Assembly: GCF_041080675.1 (NCBI RefSeq) | Contig: NZ_CP163520.1 | Location: 6,911,501-6,975,500, forward strand | Source: Streptomyces sp. cg36 | GTDB lineage: Bacteria > Actinomycetota > Actinomycetes > Streptomycetales > Streptomycetaceae | Length of the DNA: 64,000 nucleotides | Reading direction: 5' to 3' | Shown: positions 41,337 to 50,961 of the stretch, one piece after another | Layout of the letters: every line of letters begins with the position of its first letter | How positions within the stretch are numbered: position 1 is the stretch's first letter | Translations under genes and position numbers: made by a program | Notes under the pieces: generated by a model | The model's input: the letters and a program-made list of their open reading frames with translations, nothing else | What the model was told of the DNA's origin: nothing | Database searches by the model: none

Positions 41337-42197
41337 TCAGATGTCTTCGGCGGGGGCTTCCGCGCCCTCGGCGCCCTCGTGCTCGCCCGCCACCAGCAGC
41401 CCCGGCAGATGCTCGGCCATCTCCTCGCGCGCCGCGTCCGAGAGCCCCGCGTCGGTCACCAGCGTGTGCACCTCGTCGAGCGAGGCGAAGGAACTCAGCC
41501 CCACCGTCCCCCACTTGGTGTGGTCCGCGACCACCACGACCCGCCGCGCCGAGCGCACGAACCGCCGGTTGGTCTCCGCCTCGGCCAGATTGGGCGTGGA
41601 CAGCCCCGCCTCCACCGAGATGCCGTGCACCCCGAGGAAGAGCACGTCGAAGTGGAGCGAGCGGATCGCCTGGTCGGCGACCGGCCCCACCAGCGAGTCC
41701 GACGGCGTGCGCACTCCTCCGGTCAGCACCACGGTCGCGGCCCCCGGCCGGTTCCCGGCGCCGCCCGCCGCCCGCTGCGCCGCGTGGAACACATCGGCGA
41801 CCCGCACCGAGTTGGTCACCACCGTCAGATCCGGCACGTCCAGCAGCCGGTGCGCCAGCGCGTACGTCGTGGTGCCGCCGGAGAGCGCGATGGCGCTGCC
41901 CGGCACGGCCATCGCGGCGGCGGCCCGCGCGATGTCCTCCTTGGCGTTCAGTTCGAGGCCCGACTTGGCCTCGAAGCCCGGCTCGTGCGTCGACGCCTCG
42001 ACCACCGGCACCGCCCCGCCGTGCACCTTCTCGATCACGCCCTGCCGGGCCAGCGCGTCGAGATCGCGGCGCACCGTCATGTCCGAGACGTTCAGCTTGC
42101 GGGTGAGCTCGTTGACCCGGACACCGCCACGCCGTCTGACCTCGTCGAGGATCAGGGCGCGACGCTGCTCCGCGAGCAGATTCTGGTTGTCGCTCAA
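41337..42197 (-). CDS. DeoR/GlpR-family regulator
   Basis: This encodes 286 residues. The N-terminal HTH (RRGGVRVNELTRKLNVSDMT and VRRDLDALARQG) is the DeoR signature. The C-terminal DeoRC sugar-phosphate sensor domain shows IALSGGTTTYALA, VVTNSVRVADV and ADHTKWG. The start is a TTG at 42197 with AAGGA upstream; no better codon lies in frame close by. It is divergent from the large membrane hydrolase gene. No sugar-kinase operon is adjacent, so its target is unclear. Confidence 0.87.
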   Translation of the reverse strand: MSDNQNLLAEQRRALILDEVRRRGGVRVNELTRKLNVSDMTVRRDLDALARQGVIEKVHGGAVPVVEASTHEPGFEAKSGLELNAKEDIARAAAAMAVPGSAIALSGGTTTYALAHRLLDVPDLTVVTNSVRVADVFHAAQRAAGGAGNRPGAATVVLTGGVRTPSDSLVGPVADQAIRSLHFDVLFLGVHGISVEAGLSTPNLAEAETNRRFVRSARRVVVVADHTKWGTVGLSSFASLDEVHTLVTDAGLSDAAREEMAEHLPGLLVAGEHEGAEGAEAPAEDI

Positions 42198-42421
42198 CGC
42201 CGGGCCGGTCCTTCCGGGTAGCCGTGCACGCCTTCGTGCATCCGATTCGTACAGCCGAATCCTGTCACGGGGAGATTCCGTGAGGACACCGCACTCCCGC
42301 TTCCGGTCCGAGATCCTGAAGCCCGGCGGAACCGCCCGGCCCGCCCGGCCCCGATCCGCCCGCCCGCGACCGCCTCCGCGTCCCGCCGCCGATCCTCCCA
42401 CCCCGAGAGCGAGTCACAGAA

Positions 42422-44707
42422 GTGTCCCGTGCCACACCGGCCGCCGACGACGAGGGCGGGCCCGCGCTTGAACTGCTCGTCCACGGCGTCGGCGGGGCCA
42501 CCCCGCACTCCATGCTCGACGACCCCCGCACGGTCCGCGTCACCGGCGACGACACCGCCGCGATGTACCGGCGCGCCGAGGACGCCGACGCCGAGGACCA
42601 CCCCGAGCGCTACCGCGACAAGCCGGTCCCCGAGGCGTACTGCTGGGCCAACCTCACCTCCGGCAACGGCGCCCGCGCCCTGTGGCTCCTGCTGCTGCCG
42701 TTCATGGTGGCCAACCTGGCGCACTGGATGCGCCCGCCCGCCCCGGACGAGGGGCGCGCGGTCCGGCTGTACGGCGTGCTGGTGCGGCTCGTGGCCCTCA
42801 GCCTGACCGTGCTGCTCGTCGCCGCCGCCTGCGAGGTCGCCCTCGACCTGGCCGCCTGGCAGTGCGCGGGCACGGCGGGCTGCGCCGACGGCAAGTCCTG
42901 GCTGGGCTTCCTCGCCCCGGGGCGGCACGGCTGGTGGAGCGCGCCCGGCCGCCGCCTGGCGCTCGCCGCACCGGCCCCCGCCGCCCTGACCGGACTGCTC
43001 TGGTACCTGTCGAACCGCACCTGGAGCGCCTATGAGTCGCAGCAGCCGCCCGGGACCGGAGCGGCCGTGGCCGAGGGACCGGGCGGACCGGCGCTCGGCC
43101 GCCCGGGGTTCTGGTACGGGCGGCGGCTGGTCGCCCGGCTGCGCGCGGCGCACACCGCCGCCGGGTTCCTCACCGTCGCCGCCGCCGTCACCGGGGCCGC
43201 CGCCCGCCACGACCGCGCCGGCGACAACGCGCTCCTCGACGCGGCGGGCCTGCTGCTGACCGCCGCCCTCGCGGTGGCGGCGGCCGTCGTGGTGGCCGTC
43301 GTGTGCGTCCGGGGCCGCAGCGAGTCGGAGCTCGACGAGCACCTCGACCGGGCCGTCGTCACCCGGCTGCCCGCCGCCGCGCTCGCCCTGCTCGCCCTGT
43401 CACTGCTGTACGCGGCGTGGGAGCGCCCCGGCTGGGTCTCGCACGGCACGCTGCCGGGCGACCGCACCTTCGGCTTCCTGGCCCTCGCCCAGGGCGTACT
43501 CGTCGTCCTGCTCGCGGGCGTCGCCCTCGCCCTGCGCCGCCGCGCCCCCGACTCCCGTACCGCCCTGGCCGGGCTCGGCGGCCCCGCCGTCGCCCTCCTC
43601 GCGTGCGCGCTCGGCGGCGTGATGACCGGCGGGGTCGCCCAGCGGGTCGCCGACTGGCTGGACGGGTCCGGCACCCCCGGCACCGCCCACGACGTCCTCG
43701 CCGGCCCGCCGCCGCTGCTCAGCTGGCAGGCATCGGTGATCCCGGTGCTGCTCGCCCTGCTGATCCCGGTGGTCGCCTGGTTCGCCCTCGGCACCTGGCG
43801 CACCGCCCGCGCCGAGGAGCCCCGGCTGCTCGCCGACTACCCGGGCGAACGCCCCGACTCCGCCCGCTCCCGGCGGATCGCGGCGGTCCGCGCCAAGGCC
43901 GGGCTCACCGACCGGGCACCCGTCTTCCTCGGCATCACCGCCGTCGCCACGCTGCTGCTCGGCGCGGGCGCGCTGGCCGGGGCCTGGGCCACCGGCAAGG
44001 TGCCCGGGCGGGCCTCGGACGGCGCCCCGGACCCGGTCGCGGCAGCCGCCGACACCGTGCAGGCGCTCGGCTCCTGGCTGACCGGCCTCGGCTTCCTGCT
44101 CTTCGTGACCTGGGGGCGCCGCGCCTACAAGGACGCCTCCGCGCGGCGGACCATCGGCATCCTGTGGGACGTCGGCACGTTCTGGCCGCGCGCCGCCCAC
44201 CCGTTCGCCCCGCCCTGCTACGCCGAGCGGGCCGTCCCCGACCTGACCTGGCGGATGAACACCTGGACCGAACGCACCGGCGGCCGGCTGGTCATCTCCG
44301 GCCACTCCCAGGGCAGCGTGCTCTCGGCCGCCGCCGTGTGGCAGCTGCCCGCCCGCACCCGCCGCCGGGTCGCCCTGCTCACGTACGGCTCGCCCCTGGA
44401 GCGGCTGTACGGACGCTGGTTCCCGGCCTACTTCGGCGGGCCGGAGCTGACCGCCCTGCACCGGGAGGTGCACTGCTGGCGCAATCTGTGGCGGGCCACC
44501 GACCCGATCGGGGGCCCGGTGCTGCCCGGCACCGACGTGGACCGGGGCCCGCTCCTGGACCCACTGGCCTTCGGCCGCACCCGGAACCGGCCCCTGCCCG
44601 CCCCGATCCTGGGCCACTCGGACTACCAGGCCGACCCGGTCTTCGCCGAGGAGCGCACCGCACTGCTCGACGAACTGGCTCCGGCGGCCCTGCCCCGGCA
44701 GCGCTGA
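42422..44707 (+). CDS. Large polytopic membrane protein with GHSQGS serine-hydrolase motif
   Basis: This encodes 761 residues. The first 40 residues hold LELLVHGVGGATPHSML, like the oxyanion strand of alpha/beta hydrolases (HGVGG). About nine to ten membrane helices follow (residues roughly 85-590). The cytoplasmic C-terminal part carries VISGHSQGSVLSAAAV with the nucleophile-elbow serine at 629, then LTYGSPLERLYGRW and a terminal histidine in LGHSDYQ. Thus one hydrolase seems to be split: its first strand is at the N-terminus and its catalytic core at the C-terminus, with membrane helices inserted. A lipase or esterase acting at the inner membrane face is plausible. Start GTG 42422; no clear ribosome site. 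Confidence 0.75.
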   Translation: MSRATPAADDEGGPALELLVHGVGGATPHSMLDDPRTVRVTGDDTAAMYRRAEDADAEDHPERYRDKPVPEAYCWANLTSGNGARALWLLLLPFMVANLAHWMRPPAPDEGRAVRLYGVLVRLVALSLTVLLVAAACEVALDLAAWQCAGTAGCADGKSWLGFLAPGRHGWWSAPGRRLALAAPAPAALTGLLWYLSNRTWSAYESQQPPGTGAAVAEGPGGPALGRPGFWYGRRLVARLRAAHTAAGFLTVAAAVTGAAARHDRAGDNALLDAAGLLLTAALAVAAAVVVAVVCVRGRSESELDEHLDRAVVTRLPAAALALLALSLLYAAWERPGWVSHGTLPGDRTFGFLALAQGVLVVLLAGVALALRRRAPDSRTALAGLGGPAVALLACALGGVMTGGVAQRVADWLDGSGTPGTAHDVLAGPPPLLSWQASVIPVLLALLIPVVAWFALGTWRTARAEEPRLLADYPGERPDSARSRRIAAVRAKAGLTDRAPVFLGITAVATLLLGAGALAGAWATGKVPGRASDGAPDPVAAAADTVQALGSWLTGLGFLLFVTWGRRAYKDASARRTIGILWDVGTFWPRAAHPFAPPCYAERAVPDLTWRMNTWTERTGGRLVISGHSQGSVLSAAAVWQLPARTRRRVALLTYGSPLERLYGRWFPAYFGGPELTALHREVHCWRNLWRATDPIGGPVLPGTDVDRGPLLDPLAFGRTRNRPLPAPILGHSDYQADPVFAEERTALLDELAPAALPRQR

Positions 44708-44731
44708 CGGATCGTCATCCTTACCTGCGGA

Positions 44732-47134
44732 TCAGGGCAGTTCGGGCAGGTCGTCCGCGTAGAGCAGGGTCAGGTCGTCCGTGCTGGCGTCGGCCACCTG
44801 GGCGACCCGGCCCGCGTGCCGCTCCACCATCGACTCGAACGTCTGGCGCGCGGTGCGCCCGTTGCCGAACGCCGGGCCCTTGGGCAGCACCGTGAAGTAC
44901 TTCAGCAGCGCCTCGGCCGTCCCGTCGCCCAGCCGGTACTCGTGCTCCTCGGCCTGCTGCTCCACGATCCGCAGCAGCTCGTCCGGCGCGTAGTCACCGA
45001 ACGTGATGGTCCGTGAGAAACGGGATGCCACACCGGGGTTGACCCGCAGGAAGCGCTCCATCTCCGCCGTGTACCCCGCGACGATCACCACCACGGCGTC
45101 CCGGTGGTCCTCCATCAGCTTCACCAGGGTGTCGATCGCCTCCCGGCCGAAGTCCCGGCCGGAGTCCTCGGGCGACAGCGCGTACGCCTCGTCGATGAAC
45201 AGCACCCCGCCGCGCGCCCGGTCGAACGCCTCCTGGGTGCGGATCGCCGTCGACCCGATGTGCTCGCCGACCAGGTCGACCCGGGACACCTCGACCAGAT
45301 GCCCGCGCTCCAGCACCCCGAGGGAGGCGAGGATCTGGCCGTAGAGCCGGGCCACCGTGGTCTTGCCGGTGCCGGGGGAGCCGGTGAACACCAGATGGCG
45401 GCGGACCGAGGCGGCCTTCAGGCCCGCCTGCTGCCTGCGGCGGCCCACCTCGATCATGTCGGTGAGCGCCCGCACCTCCCGCTTGACGCTCTCCAGGCCC
45501 ACCAGCGTGTCGAGTTCGCCCAGCACGTCCTGCGAGGAGCGGGCGGGCTCCTGGACCGGCTCGGGCGCCGCCGGTGCGGTGGGGCGCGGCCCCGGCACCG
45601 TGGAGAGCAGGCCCATGGTCTGGGTGGCGCTCTGCACGGCGGCCGGCTCGGGCGCCCCCGGCCGCACACCGCTCTCGTCGCTGGTGCAGTCCTCGGCGAC
45701 CGGCCCGTCCTCGCCGAACTCGTAGCCCCCGCGCGCGCAGCGCTCGGTACGGCAGCGGGTCAGGGTCGTGCGGCAGCCGTCCACGACGTGGAAACCGTAG
45801 CCGCCGCTGCCGGTGACCCGGCAGCCGTGGAAGGTGCCCCGGCCCTCGGCCGACACGTAGAACCCGGCCTCGGCGGGGGAGGTGACCGTGCAGCGCTCGA
45901 TCCTGGGGTCGGCGCCCTTGGTGACGATGACCCCGGTCTGCGCCGCGTCGATGGTGCAGTTGGCCAGGGTGCCGCCGCTGCCGTGGTCGCGGAACCACGC
46001 GCCCGTGGCGGCCTCCCTGATCCGGCAGTCGTCGAGCTGCGCGGTCGCCCCGTCGCTCACCGACACCGCCGTGTTGCGCACCTGCGAGATGTCGCTGTCC
46101 ACCACGTCGGCGCGCGAGCCCCGGTCGAGCACGAACAGCGCGTCCGGCACGTCGTGCACCCGGCACCCTTCGAGCACGGCGGTCGCGCCGTCGCTGACCC
46201 ACACCGCCGGGTAGTCGCCCGTACTGTCGTGGATCTCGCACTGGTTGGCGTCGACCCGGGTGCCCGGGTCCCACACCGACAGGCCGTTGCGGCCGAAGCC
46301 GCGCACCGTCGTGCGCGTGAGGGTCAGGACCGAACGCGAGCGCAGGTCCACCGCGTTCTCCGGAATGTCGTGGATGTCGCAGTCGGAGAGCGTGAGGACC
46401 GCGTCCGTGTCCAGCGTGACGCCGTCGGCGGAAGTGCGGTGCACCGTGCAGTCGGTGAGGTGTGCGGCGGCGCGCGCGGTGATCTGCACGCCGGCGCCCT
46501 TGATCTCGTACACCTCGCAGCCCAGCGCCTCCAGACCGCTGCCCTCGCCGGTCACCGACAGGCCCGCGCCGGAGGCGTGGTGCACGCGGCAGCGCTCCAG
46601 GCGGGGGTGGGCGCCCGCCCGCACCGAAACGCCCGACTGCCCGGCCGCCACCACCTCGCACTCCTCGAACAGCCCGCCCGCGCCGTCGAGCACCCCGATC
46701 CCGATCCCGGCCGGGTTGTCCACCACGCAGCGGCGCACCGTGGGGCGGGCCGCGCCGCGCACCTCGATGCCGACCGCCGAACGGGTCACCACCCGCAGAT
46801 CGCAGAGCTCGGGCGCGCCGTCCTCGATCAACAGCGCGGGCGCCGCCGCGTCCTGGCCCTCCAGCTGCAGGTCCTGGACCGTGGCGGAGGCGCGCACGGT
46901 CAGCGGCACGCCGTCGACGGGGGAGATCCGGACCGACCCGGCGGACCCCTCGGGGCCGCGCAGGGTCACGGCCCGCCGGAGCACCAGGTTCTCCCGGTAC
47001 GTGCCGGGGGCGACCGTGAGGACGTCGCCGTCGGCGGCGGCCTCCAGGGCGGCGGCGAGCGAGGCGTACTCGCCGGTGCGGCGGCGCCATCTCGACGTTC
47101 CCGTGTGGGTTACCTGGACCGTGCCCTGAGCCAT
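44732..47134 (-). CDS. Parallel beta-helix repeat protein fused to CbxX/EccA-like AAA+ ATPase
   Basis: This encodes 800 residues. Residues about 20-490 form a right-handed parallel beta-helix: repeated 22-24-residue coils with patterns such as LERCRVHHASGAGLSV, LSDCDIHDIPENAVDL and LDDCRIREAATGAWF. Cys occurs at the same place in many coils. After an Ala/Pro linker, residues about 530-800 form a CbxX-type AAA+ domain with Walker A GSPGTGKTT (about residue 583), Walker B GVLFIDEAYAL and VASRFSRTITF (arginine finger region). The AAA+ type is that of RuBisCO activases and the ESX-secretion ATPase EccA. The start at 47134 (MAQGTVQVT) leaves out an unlikely Arg-rich extension. The role is unknown; no ESX core genes are adjacent. 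Confidence 0.88.
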   Translation of the reverse strand: MAQGTVQVTHTGTSRWRRRTGEYASLAAALEAAADGDVLTVAPGTYRENLVLRRAVTLRGPEGSAGSVRISPVDGVPLTVRASATVQDLQLEGQDAAAPALLIEDGAPELCDLRVVTRSAVGIEVRGAARPTVRRCVVDNPAGIGIGVLDGAGGLFEECEVVAAGQSGVSVRAGAHPRLERCRVHHASGAGLSVTGEGSGLEALGCEVYEIKGAGVQITARAAAHLTDCTVHRTSADGVTLDTDAVLTLSDCDIHDIPENAVDLRSRSVLTLTRTTVRGFGRNGLSVWDPGTRVDANQCEIHDSTGDYPAVWVSDGATAVLEGCRVHDVPDALFVLDRGSRADVVDSDISQVRNTAVSVSDGATAQLDDCRIREAATGAWFRDHGSGGTLANCTIDAAQTGVIVTKGADPRIERCTVTSPAEAGFYVSAEGRGTFHGCRVTGSGGYGFHVVDGCRTTLTRCRTERCARGGYEFGEDGPVAEDCTSDESGVRPGAPEPAAVQSATQTMGLLSTVPGPRPTAPAAPEPVQEPARSSQDVLGELDTLVGLESVKREVRALTDMIEVGRRRQQAGLKAASVRRHLVFTGSPGTGKTTVARLYGQILASLGVLERGHLVEVSRVDLVGEHIGSTAIRTQEAFDRARGGVLFIDEAYALSPEDSGRDFGREAIDTLVKLMEDHRDAVVVIVAGYTAEMERFLRVNPGVASRFSRTITFGDYAPDELLRIVEQQAEEHEYRLGDGTAEALLKYFTVLPKGPAFGNGRTARQTFESMVERHAGRVAQVADASTDDLTLLYADDLPELP

Positions 47135-47225
47135 GGCGCTGCTGTGCCCCCACCTCGTGCGTGCCAACGCTGTACGTGCGACTGATGGTCCACCGTAGCG
47201 CGCGGGGGGCCGGTGGGTTGACCGG

Positions 47226-47831
47226 TCAGCTACCTGCTCCCGTACGACCCCAGTCCGGACCGTATCGGGCCCAGGACCGGTCGAGACGGGCATACCGACG
47301 TCGCACCATGCGCCATACGACCAGGCGGCGTATGCCCTCGATCAGAGCGGCGGCGGCCAGGGTCGCGCCGATCCCGGCGAACACCGCGTGCGCGTGCGCG
47401 GTCGTGGAGTCCAGCGGGCGGCTGGTGCGCTGCCCCCGGTCGTCGGTCCACATGCGGAAGGTGGAGCCCGGGGGAGCCGACCGCCGGGGGGCCGAGACCG
47501 TGCCCGTGCGCAGACTTCCGTCGTACGCCGTCCAGTTGGCGACCACCCGGACGCGGCCCTCGCGGCTGCCCACGCCGTCCACCTGGGCGGGCTTCGCGCG
47601 GTCGTGGGCCTCGTGGACCACCACGGCCGTCGTCGCATGGCGGGTGCGCTGCTCGCGGGCCGCCGAGCGCTGCAGCGCCCGGTCCGTCACCGCCCCGCAG
47701 ATCCCGCCCAGCACCGGCGAGGCGAACGCCATCACCACCAGGGCGACCAGGGCCACCCATGCCTCGACCACATCCGTACGGCGGCGTAACGGATTCTTCC
47801 GCCAGCGCCACACCCCCACCGCGGATCGCAC
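47226..47831 (-). CDS. Rv1733c-like membrane protein
   Basis: This encodes 201 residues with two membrane helices, one after the N-terminal basic stretch WRWRKNPLRRRTDVVEAWVA and one near residue 160, enclosing an extracellular domain of about 90 residues. The RRRTDVVEAW signature and topology match actinobacterial proteins related to mycobacterial Rv1733c, of unknown function. GGAAGGGGG precedes the GTG at 47831. It lies 91 bases upstream of the beta-helix/AAA+ gene on the same strand. Confidence 0.8.
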   Translation of the reverse strand: MRSAVGVWRWRKNPLRRRTDVVEAWVALVALVVMAFASPVLGGICGAVTDRALQRSAAREQRTRHATTAVVVHEAHDRAKPAQVDGVGSREGRVRVVANWTAYDGSLRTGTVSAPRRSAPPGSTFRMWTDDRGQRTSRPLDSTTAHAHAVFAGIGATLAAAALIEGIRRLVVWRMVRRRYARLDRSWARYGPDWGRTGAGS

Positions 47832-47973
47832 TGAATCGCACCCCCTTCCGCTTCCGTCCTGGCCTCGCGCGGAGCCCCCTACGCGCGAACCGGGCCGAGA
47901 GAGAGCAACATCACCCTCGTCCCTGCCCGCACAACGCGTCCCCTGCCCCCACGAGTTCCCGTCCGGAGCCGGG

Positions 47974-48807
47974 TCAATCGAGAACGCGCACGGGATCACC
48001 GGTGCGGATGACACCGGGGCGCTCGGGGACGACGTTCTGCCCGAACACCAGCTTGGTGCCGAAGCGCCGGTGACGGCCCAGCGTGCGCAGCGGCTCGCGC
48101 CCGCGCCCGGCGGTCTCCTGGTCGGTGGTGGTGATGACGCAGCGGCCACAGGGCTTGGCGACCCGGAAGGTCAGGTCGCCGATGGCGATGCGCGACCAGT
48201 GGTCCTCGGCCCACGCCTCGGTGCCGTCGACGACGACGTTGGGGCGGAAGCGGTTCATGGGAAGCGGGCCCTCGTGCGGATGGGCGCCCTGTGCCACCAG
48301 CGCGTTGAGCGCGTCCAGCGACGCCACGGCGGTGACCAGGAGGGGGAAGCCGTCGGCGAAGCTCACGGCCTCGCCCGGGAGCGCGAAGTCGGGGTCGATC
48401 GGGCGGCGCGTCGCCGGGTCGTCGAGGTGGACCAGCCGGACCTCCACCCCCAGGTGGCCGCTGAACCACTGGTGCGCCGACTCCGCCGCCGGTATCGCCT
48501 TGACCTTCTTGCCGAAGAGCGTGACCCCGACGGCGCCGATCGGCTCGGGCACCGGGACGTCCAGGTCGGCGCGGCCGGGCGCGGACAGCCGGACGCCGCC
48601 GCCCGGCAGAGCGCCGGCGGCGGCCAACGCGAGCCGTGCGCGCTCGCGTTGGGTCACGGCCTTCCCGGTGGCGTCGACGACCATCCAGCGGCGGTCGCCC
48701 GCCGGACCCCATGGCTCGATCTCCGCCTCGTCCAGTCGGAACCCCCCGGCCGACTTGACTGGGTAGACGTTGATCTGGCTGACGACCGGCTGAACTGGGC
48801 TCTCCAT
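47974..48807 (-). CDS. MOSC-domain protein (molybdenum cofactor-binding type)
   Basis: This encodes 277 residues. The N-terminal MOSC_N beta barrel begins VSQINVYPVKSAGGFRLDEAE, and the C-terminal MOSC domain has FRPNVVVDG, WSRIAIGDLTFRVAKPCGRC with the conserved cysteine, and TTDQETAGRG. Such proteins bind sulfurated Mo cofactor, as in YcbX or mARC, and may reduce N-hydroxylated bases with a flavoprotein partner. CAGGAT lies six bases before the ATG, suggesting a leaderless transcript. Confidence 0.9.
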   Translation of the reverse strand: MESPVQPVVSQINVYPVKSAGGFRLDEAEIEPWGPAGDRRWMVVDATGKAVTQRERARLALAAAGALPGGGVRLSAPGRADLDVPVPEPIGAVGVTLFGKKVKAIPAAESAHQWFSGHLGVEVRLVHLDDPATRRPIDPDFALPGEAVSFADGFPLLVTAVASLDALNALVAQGAHPHEGPLPMNRFRPNVVVDGTEAWAEDHWSRIAIGDLTFRVAKPCGRCVITTTDQETAGRGREPLRTLGRHRRFGTKLVFGQNVVPERPGVIRTGDPVRVLD

Positions 48808-48874
48808 GAACCAATCCTGCCAGCCGCCTCGGACGTCCGGTCGGGCGCGGACCCCCGCCCGGTCGTCCCCGGCC

Positions 48875-49330
48875 TCAGTACCCGGTGTTCTGGTACGGCT
48901 GGTTGTAGCCGTCGTAGGGCGACGGGGCGGGCGCGGGGCGCGGGGCCGCCGGGCGCATCGCCTCGTAGCCGGCCGGGGCCACCGGACGCTGCTGCGGGGC
49001 CTGCGGGCCGGGGTACGCGCGCGGGGCGCCGACCTGCTGCGGGATGTAGGGCGCGGGCGCCTGCTGCAGCGGCATCGGCTGCGGCGCCTGCTGGTAGCCG
49101 TACGAGGAGGCGTAGGCGGGCTGCTGCTGCGAGGGACCGGCCGGCAGCGCGGGGAGCGAGGCGGGCAGGGCCGGCAGGTAGCTGTTCCCGGTGTCGTAGA
49201 GGGAAGGCACTCGGATCGGGGCGATCTGAGGCGTGCCCCGCTCTGCGACGAGGGAGTCGTAGATGGGGGTGTCCGGGAAGGACGGCGCGGAGTAGTAACC
49301 GCCGCCATAGGTGGAGCGGGGGGAGGTCAT
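48875..49330 (-). CDS. DUF6643 family protein (Pro/Gln/Tyr-rich)
   Basis: This encodes 151 residues. The first 45, MTSPRSTYGGGYYSAPSFPD and following, are the conserved part of the Streptomyces DUF6643 family. The rest is low-complexity, rich in Pro, Gln, Ala and Tyr, and probably disordered, ending NQPYQNTGY. There is no signal peptide. GGAG is absent at standard distance; TTAACT eight bases before the ATG may be a -10 element. The function is unknown. Confidence 0.72.
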   Translation of the reverse strand: MTSPRSTYGGGYYSAPSFPDTPIYDSLVAERGTPQIAPIRVPSLYDTGNSYLPALPASLPALPAGPSQQQPAYASSYGYQQAPQPMPLQQAPAPYIPQQVGAPRAYPGPQAPQQRPVAPAGYEAMRPAAPRPAPAPSPYDGYNQPYQNTGY

Positions 49331-49572
49331 GGCACATAAGTTAAGCCCACGATGTGGTCGTTGGAAGCCTGATAAGAGGGTTCTTTCGTGCGTTCGGAGT
49401 GACTGGCTGTCCCCAATGTGAGCGAACATGGGAAAATCGGTCGCCCAGGAGCGTACGAATCGTGTAAAGGGCGAGCTCGGAGGGGGTTACCGGCGGGTGC
49501 CGGAACCTCTGTCGGGGTTTAGGTTGACGGTGCGGAAAATCTTCGGCACCCCGACTCGCGATGGGGGCGAGC
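49331..49572. promoter_or_regulatory. Divergent promoter region DUF6643/TerD
   Basis: A relatively A/T-rich 242-bp gap with runs such as GGAAAATCGG and TTAGGTTGACGG. It must hold promoters for both divergent genes. No convincing -35/-10 pair or palindrome could be singled out. Confidence 0.35.
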
Positions 49573-50919
49573 ATGTCCATGCTTAAAGGGTCCAATGTGC
49601 CGGTGGCGGCGCGGACGGTACGCGTCGAATTGGCCTGGCGTCCGGGCCCCGGGGTGCCGGACGCCGACGCCTCCGCGCTGCTGATCGCGGCGGGCACCGG
49701 GAAAGTCCGCTCCGACGCGGACTTCGTCTTCTACAACCAGCCGGTCCACGCCTCCGGCGCCGTCCGGCACGAGGGCAAGCGGACCTCGGCCGAGGGCGTG
49801 ACGGACACGCTCCTCGTCGACCTCGCGCGCGTGGAGGCGGAGGTGGAGCGGGTGGTGCTCGCCGCCTCCACCGACGGAGGAACGTTTGGCCGCGTGCCGG
49901 GGCTGTGCGTACGGGTCCTCGACGCGGAGAGCGGGACGGAGATCGCCCGCTTCGACAGCGCGGACGCGACCGTGGAGCGGGCGTTCATCCTGGGGGAGCT
50001 GTACCGGCGCCAGGGCGCCTGGAAGTTCCGGGCGGTGGGCCAGGGGTACGACTCCGGACTCGAAGGGCTGGCAACGGACTTCGGCATCACCGTCGACCAG
50101 CCCGCCGCCGCCCCGGCCCCCGCTCCGGCCGCCCCGGCCCCCGCACCCGCCCCGGCCCCCGCGCCCGCGTGGCAGCGGCCCGCGCCGACGGCTCCGGTCC
50201 CGCCCGCCCAGGTCCCGCCGCCGCCCGCCGCGGCCCCGCCCGTGCCCGCGTACCCGGCCGCCCCGCCCGCGCCCGCTCCCGTACGCCTGACCAAGGTCAC
50301 GCTGACCAAGTCCGCCCCGACCGTCTCGCTCGCCAAGCAGGGCGGCAGCTCCGGCGCGCTGCGGGTCAACCTCAACTGGGAGGTCCGCAAGCAGTTCAGC
50401 GGCTGGGGCGCCAAGCTCGGCCGCGCCGTCGCCAACCACAGCGACCTCGACCTCGACCTGTGCGCCCTCTACGAACTCGCCGACGGCCGCAAGGGCGTCG
50501 TCCAGGCGCTCGGCAACGCCTTCGGCTCGCTCAGCCGCCCGCCCTACATCCACCTGGACGGCGACGACCGCACCGGCGCCGTCACCTCCGGCGAGAACCT
50601 CACGGTCAACCTGGACCACAAGGACCAGCTGCGCCGCGTACTGATCTTCGTCACGATCTACGAGGGCGCCCGCAGCTTCGCCGACCTGCACGCCACGGTC
50701 ACCCTCCAGCCCCAGCACGGGGCGGCCGTCGACTTCTCCCTGGACGAGTGCACCGTGCCCTCCACGGTGTGCGCCCTCGCGCTGATCACCAACAACGGCG
50801 GTGACCTCGTCGTCCAGCGCGAGGCCCGCTATCTGGTCCCCGCGCGCGGGGTCAGCCCGCAGCGGACCGTCGATCAGGCGTACGGCTGGGGCATGAACTG
50901 GACCCCCGGCCGCAAGTAG
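49573..50919 (+). CDS. Double TerD-domain protein
   Basis: This encodes 448 residues. An N-terminal TerD-like domain (about 1-172: [49 protein letters not shown]) is followed by a Pro/Ala linker at about 175-236 and a second, more divergent TerD/tellurium-resistance domain containing [13 protein letters not shown] with Ca-binding acidic residues. TerD proteins take part in tellurite and stress responses and bind calcium. The ATG at 49573 has GGGGGCGAG upstream; the ATG at 49561 is an alternative. No other ter genes are adjacent. Confidence 0.87.
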   Translation: MSMLKGSNVPVAARTVRVELAWRPGPGVPDADASALLIAAGTGKVRSDADFVFYNQPVHASGAVRHEGKRTSAEGVTDTLLVDLARVEAEVERVVLAASTDGGTFGRVPGLCVRVLDAESGTEIARFDSADATVERAFILGELYRRQGAWKFRAVGQGYDSGLEGLATDFGITVDQPAAAPAPAPAAPAPAPAPAPAPAWQRPAPTAPVPPAQVPPPPAAAPPVPAYPAAPPAPAPVRLTKVTLTKSAPTVSLAKQGGSSGALRVNLNWEVRKQFSGWGAKLGRAVANHSDLDLDLCALYELADGRKGVVQALGNAFGSLSRPPYIHLDGDDRTGAVTSGENLTVNLDHKDQLRRVLIFVTIYEGARSFADLHATVTLQPQHGAAVDFSLDECTVPSTVCALALITNNGGDLVVQREARYLVPARGVSPQRTVDQAYGWGMNWTPGRK

Positions 50920-50961
50920 CGCGCGCGTGGACGGCGTCCGGCGCGCCGCGCGGCGGCCGGC

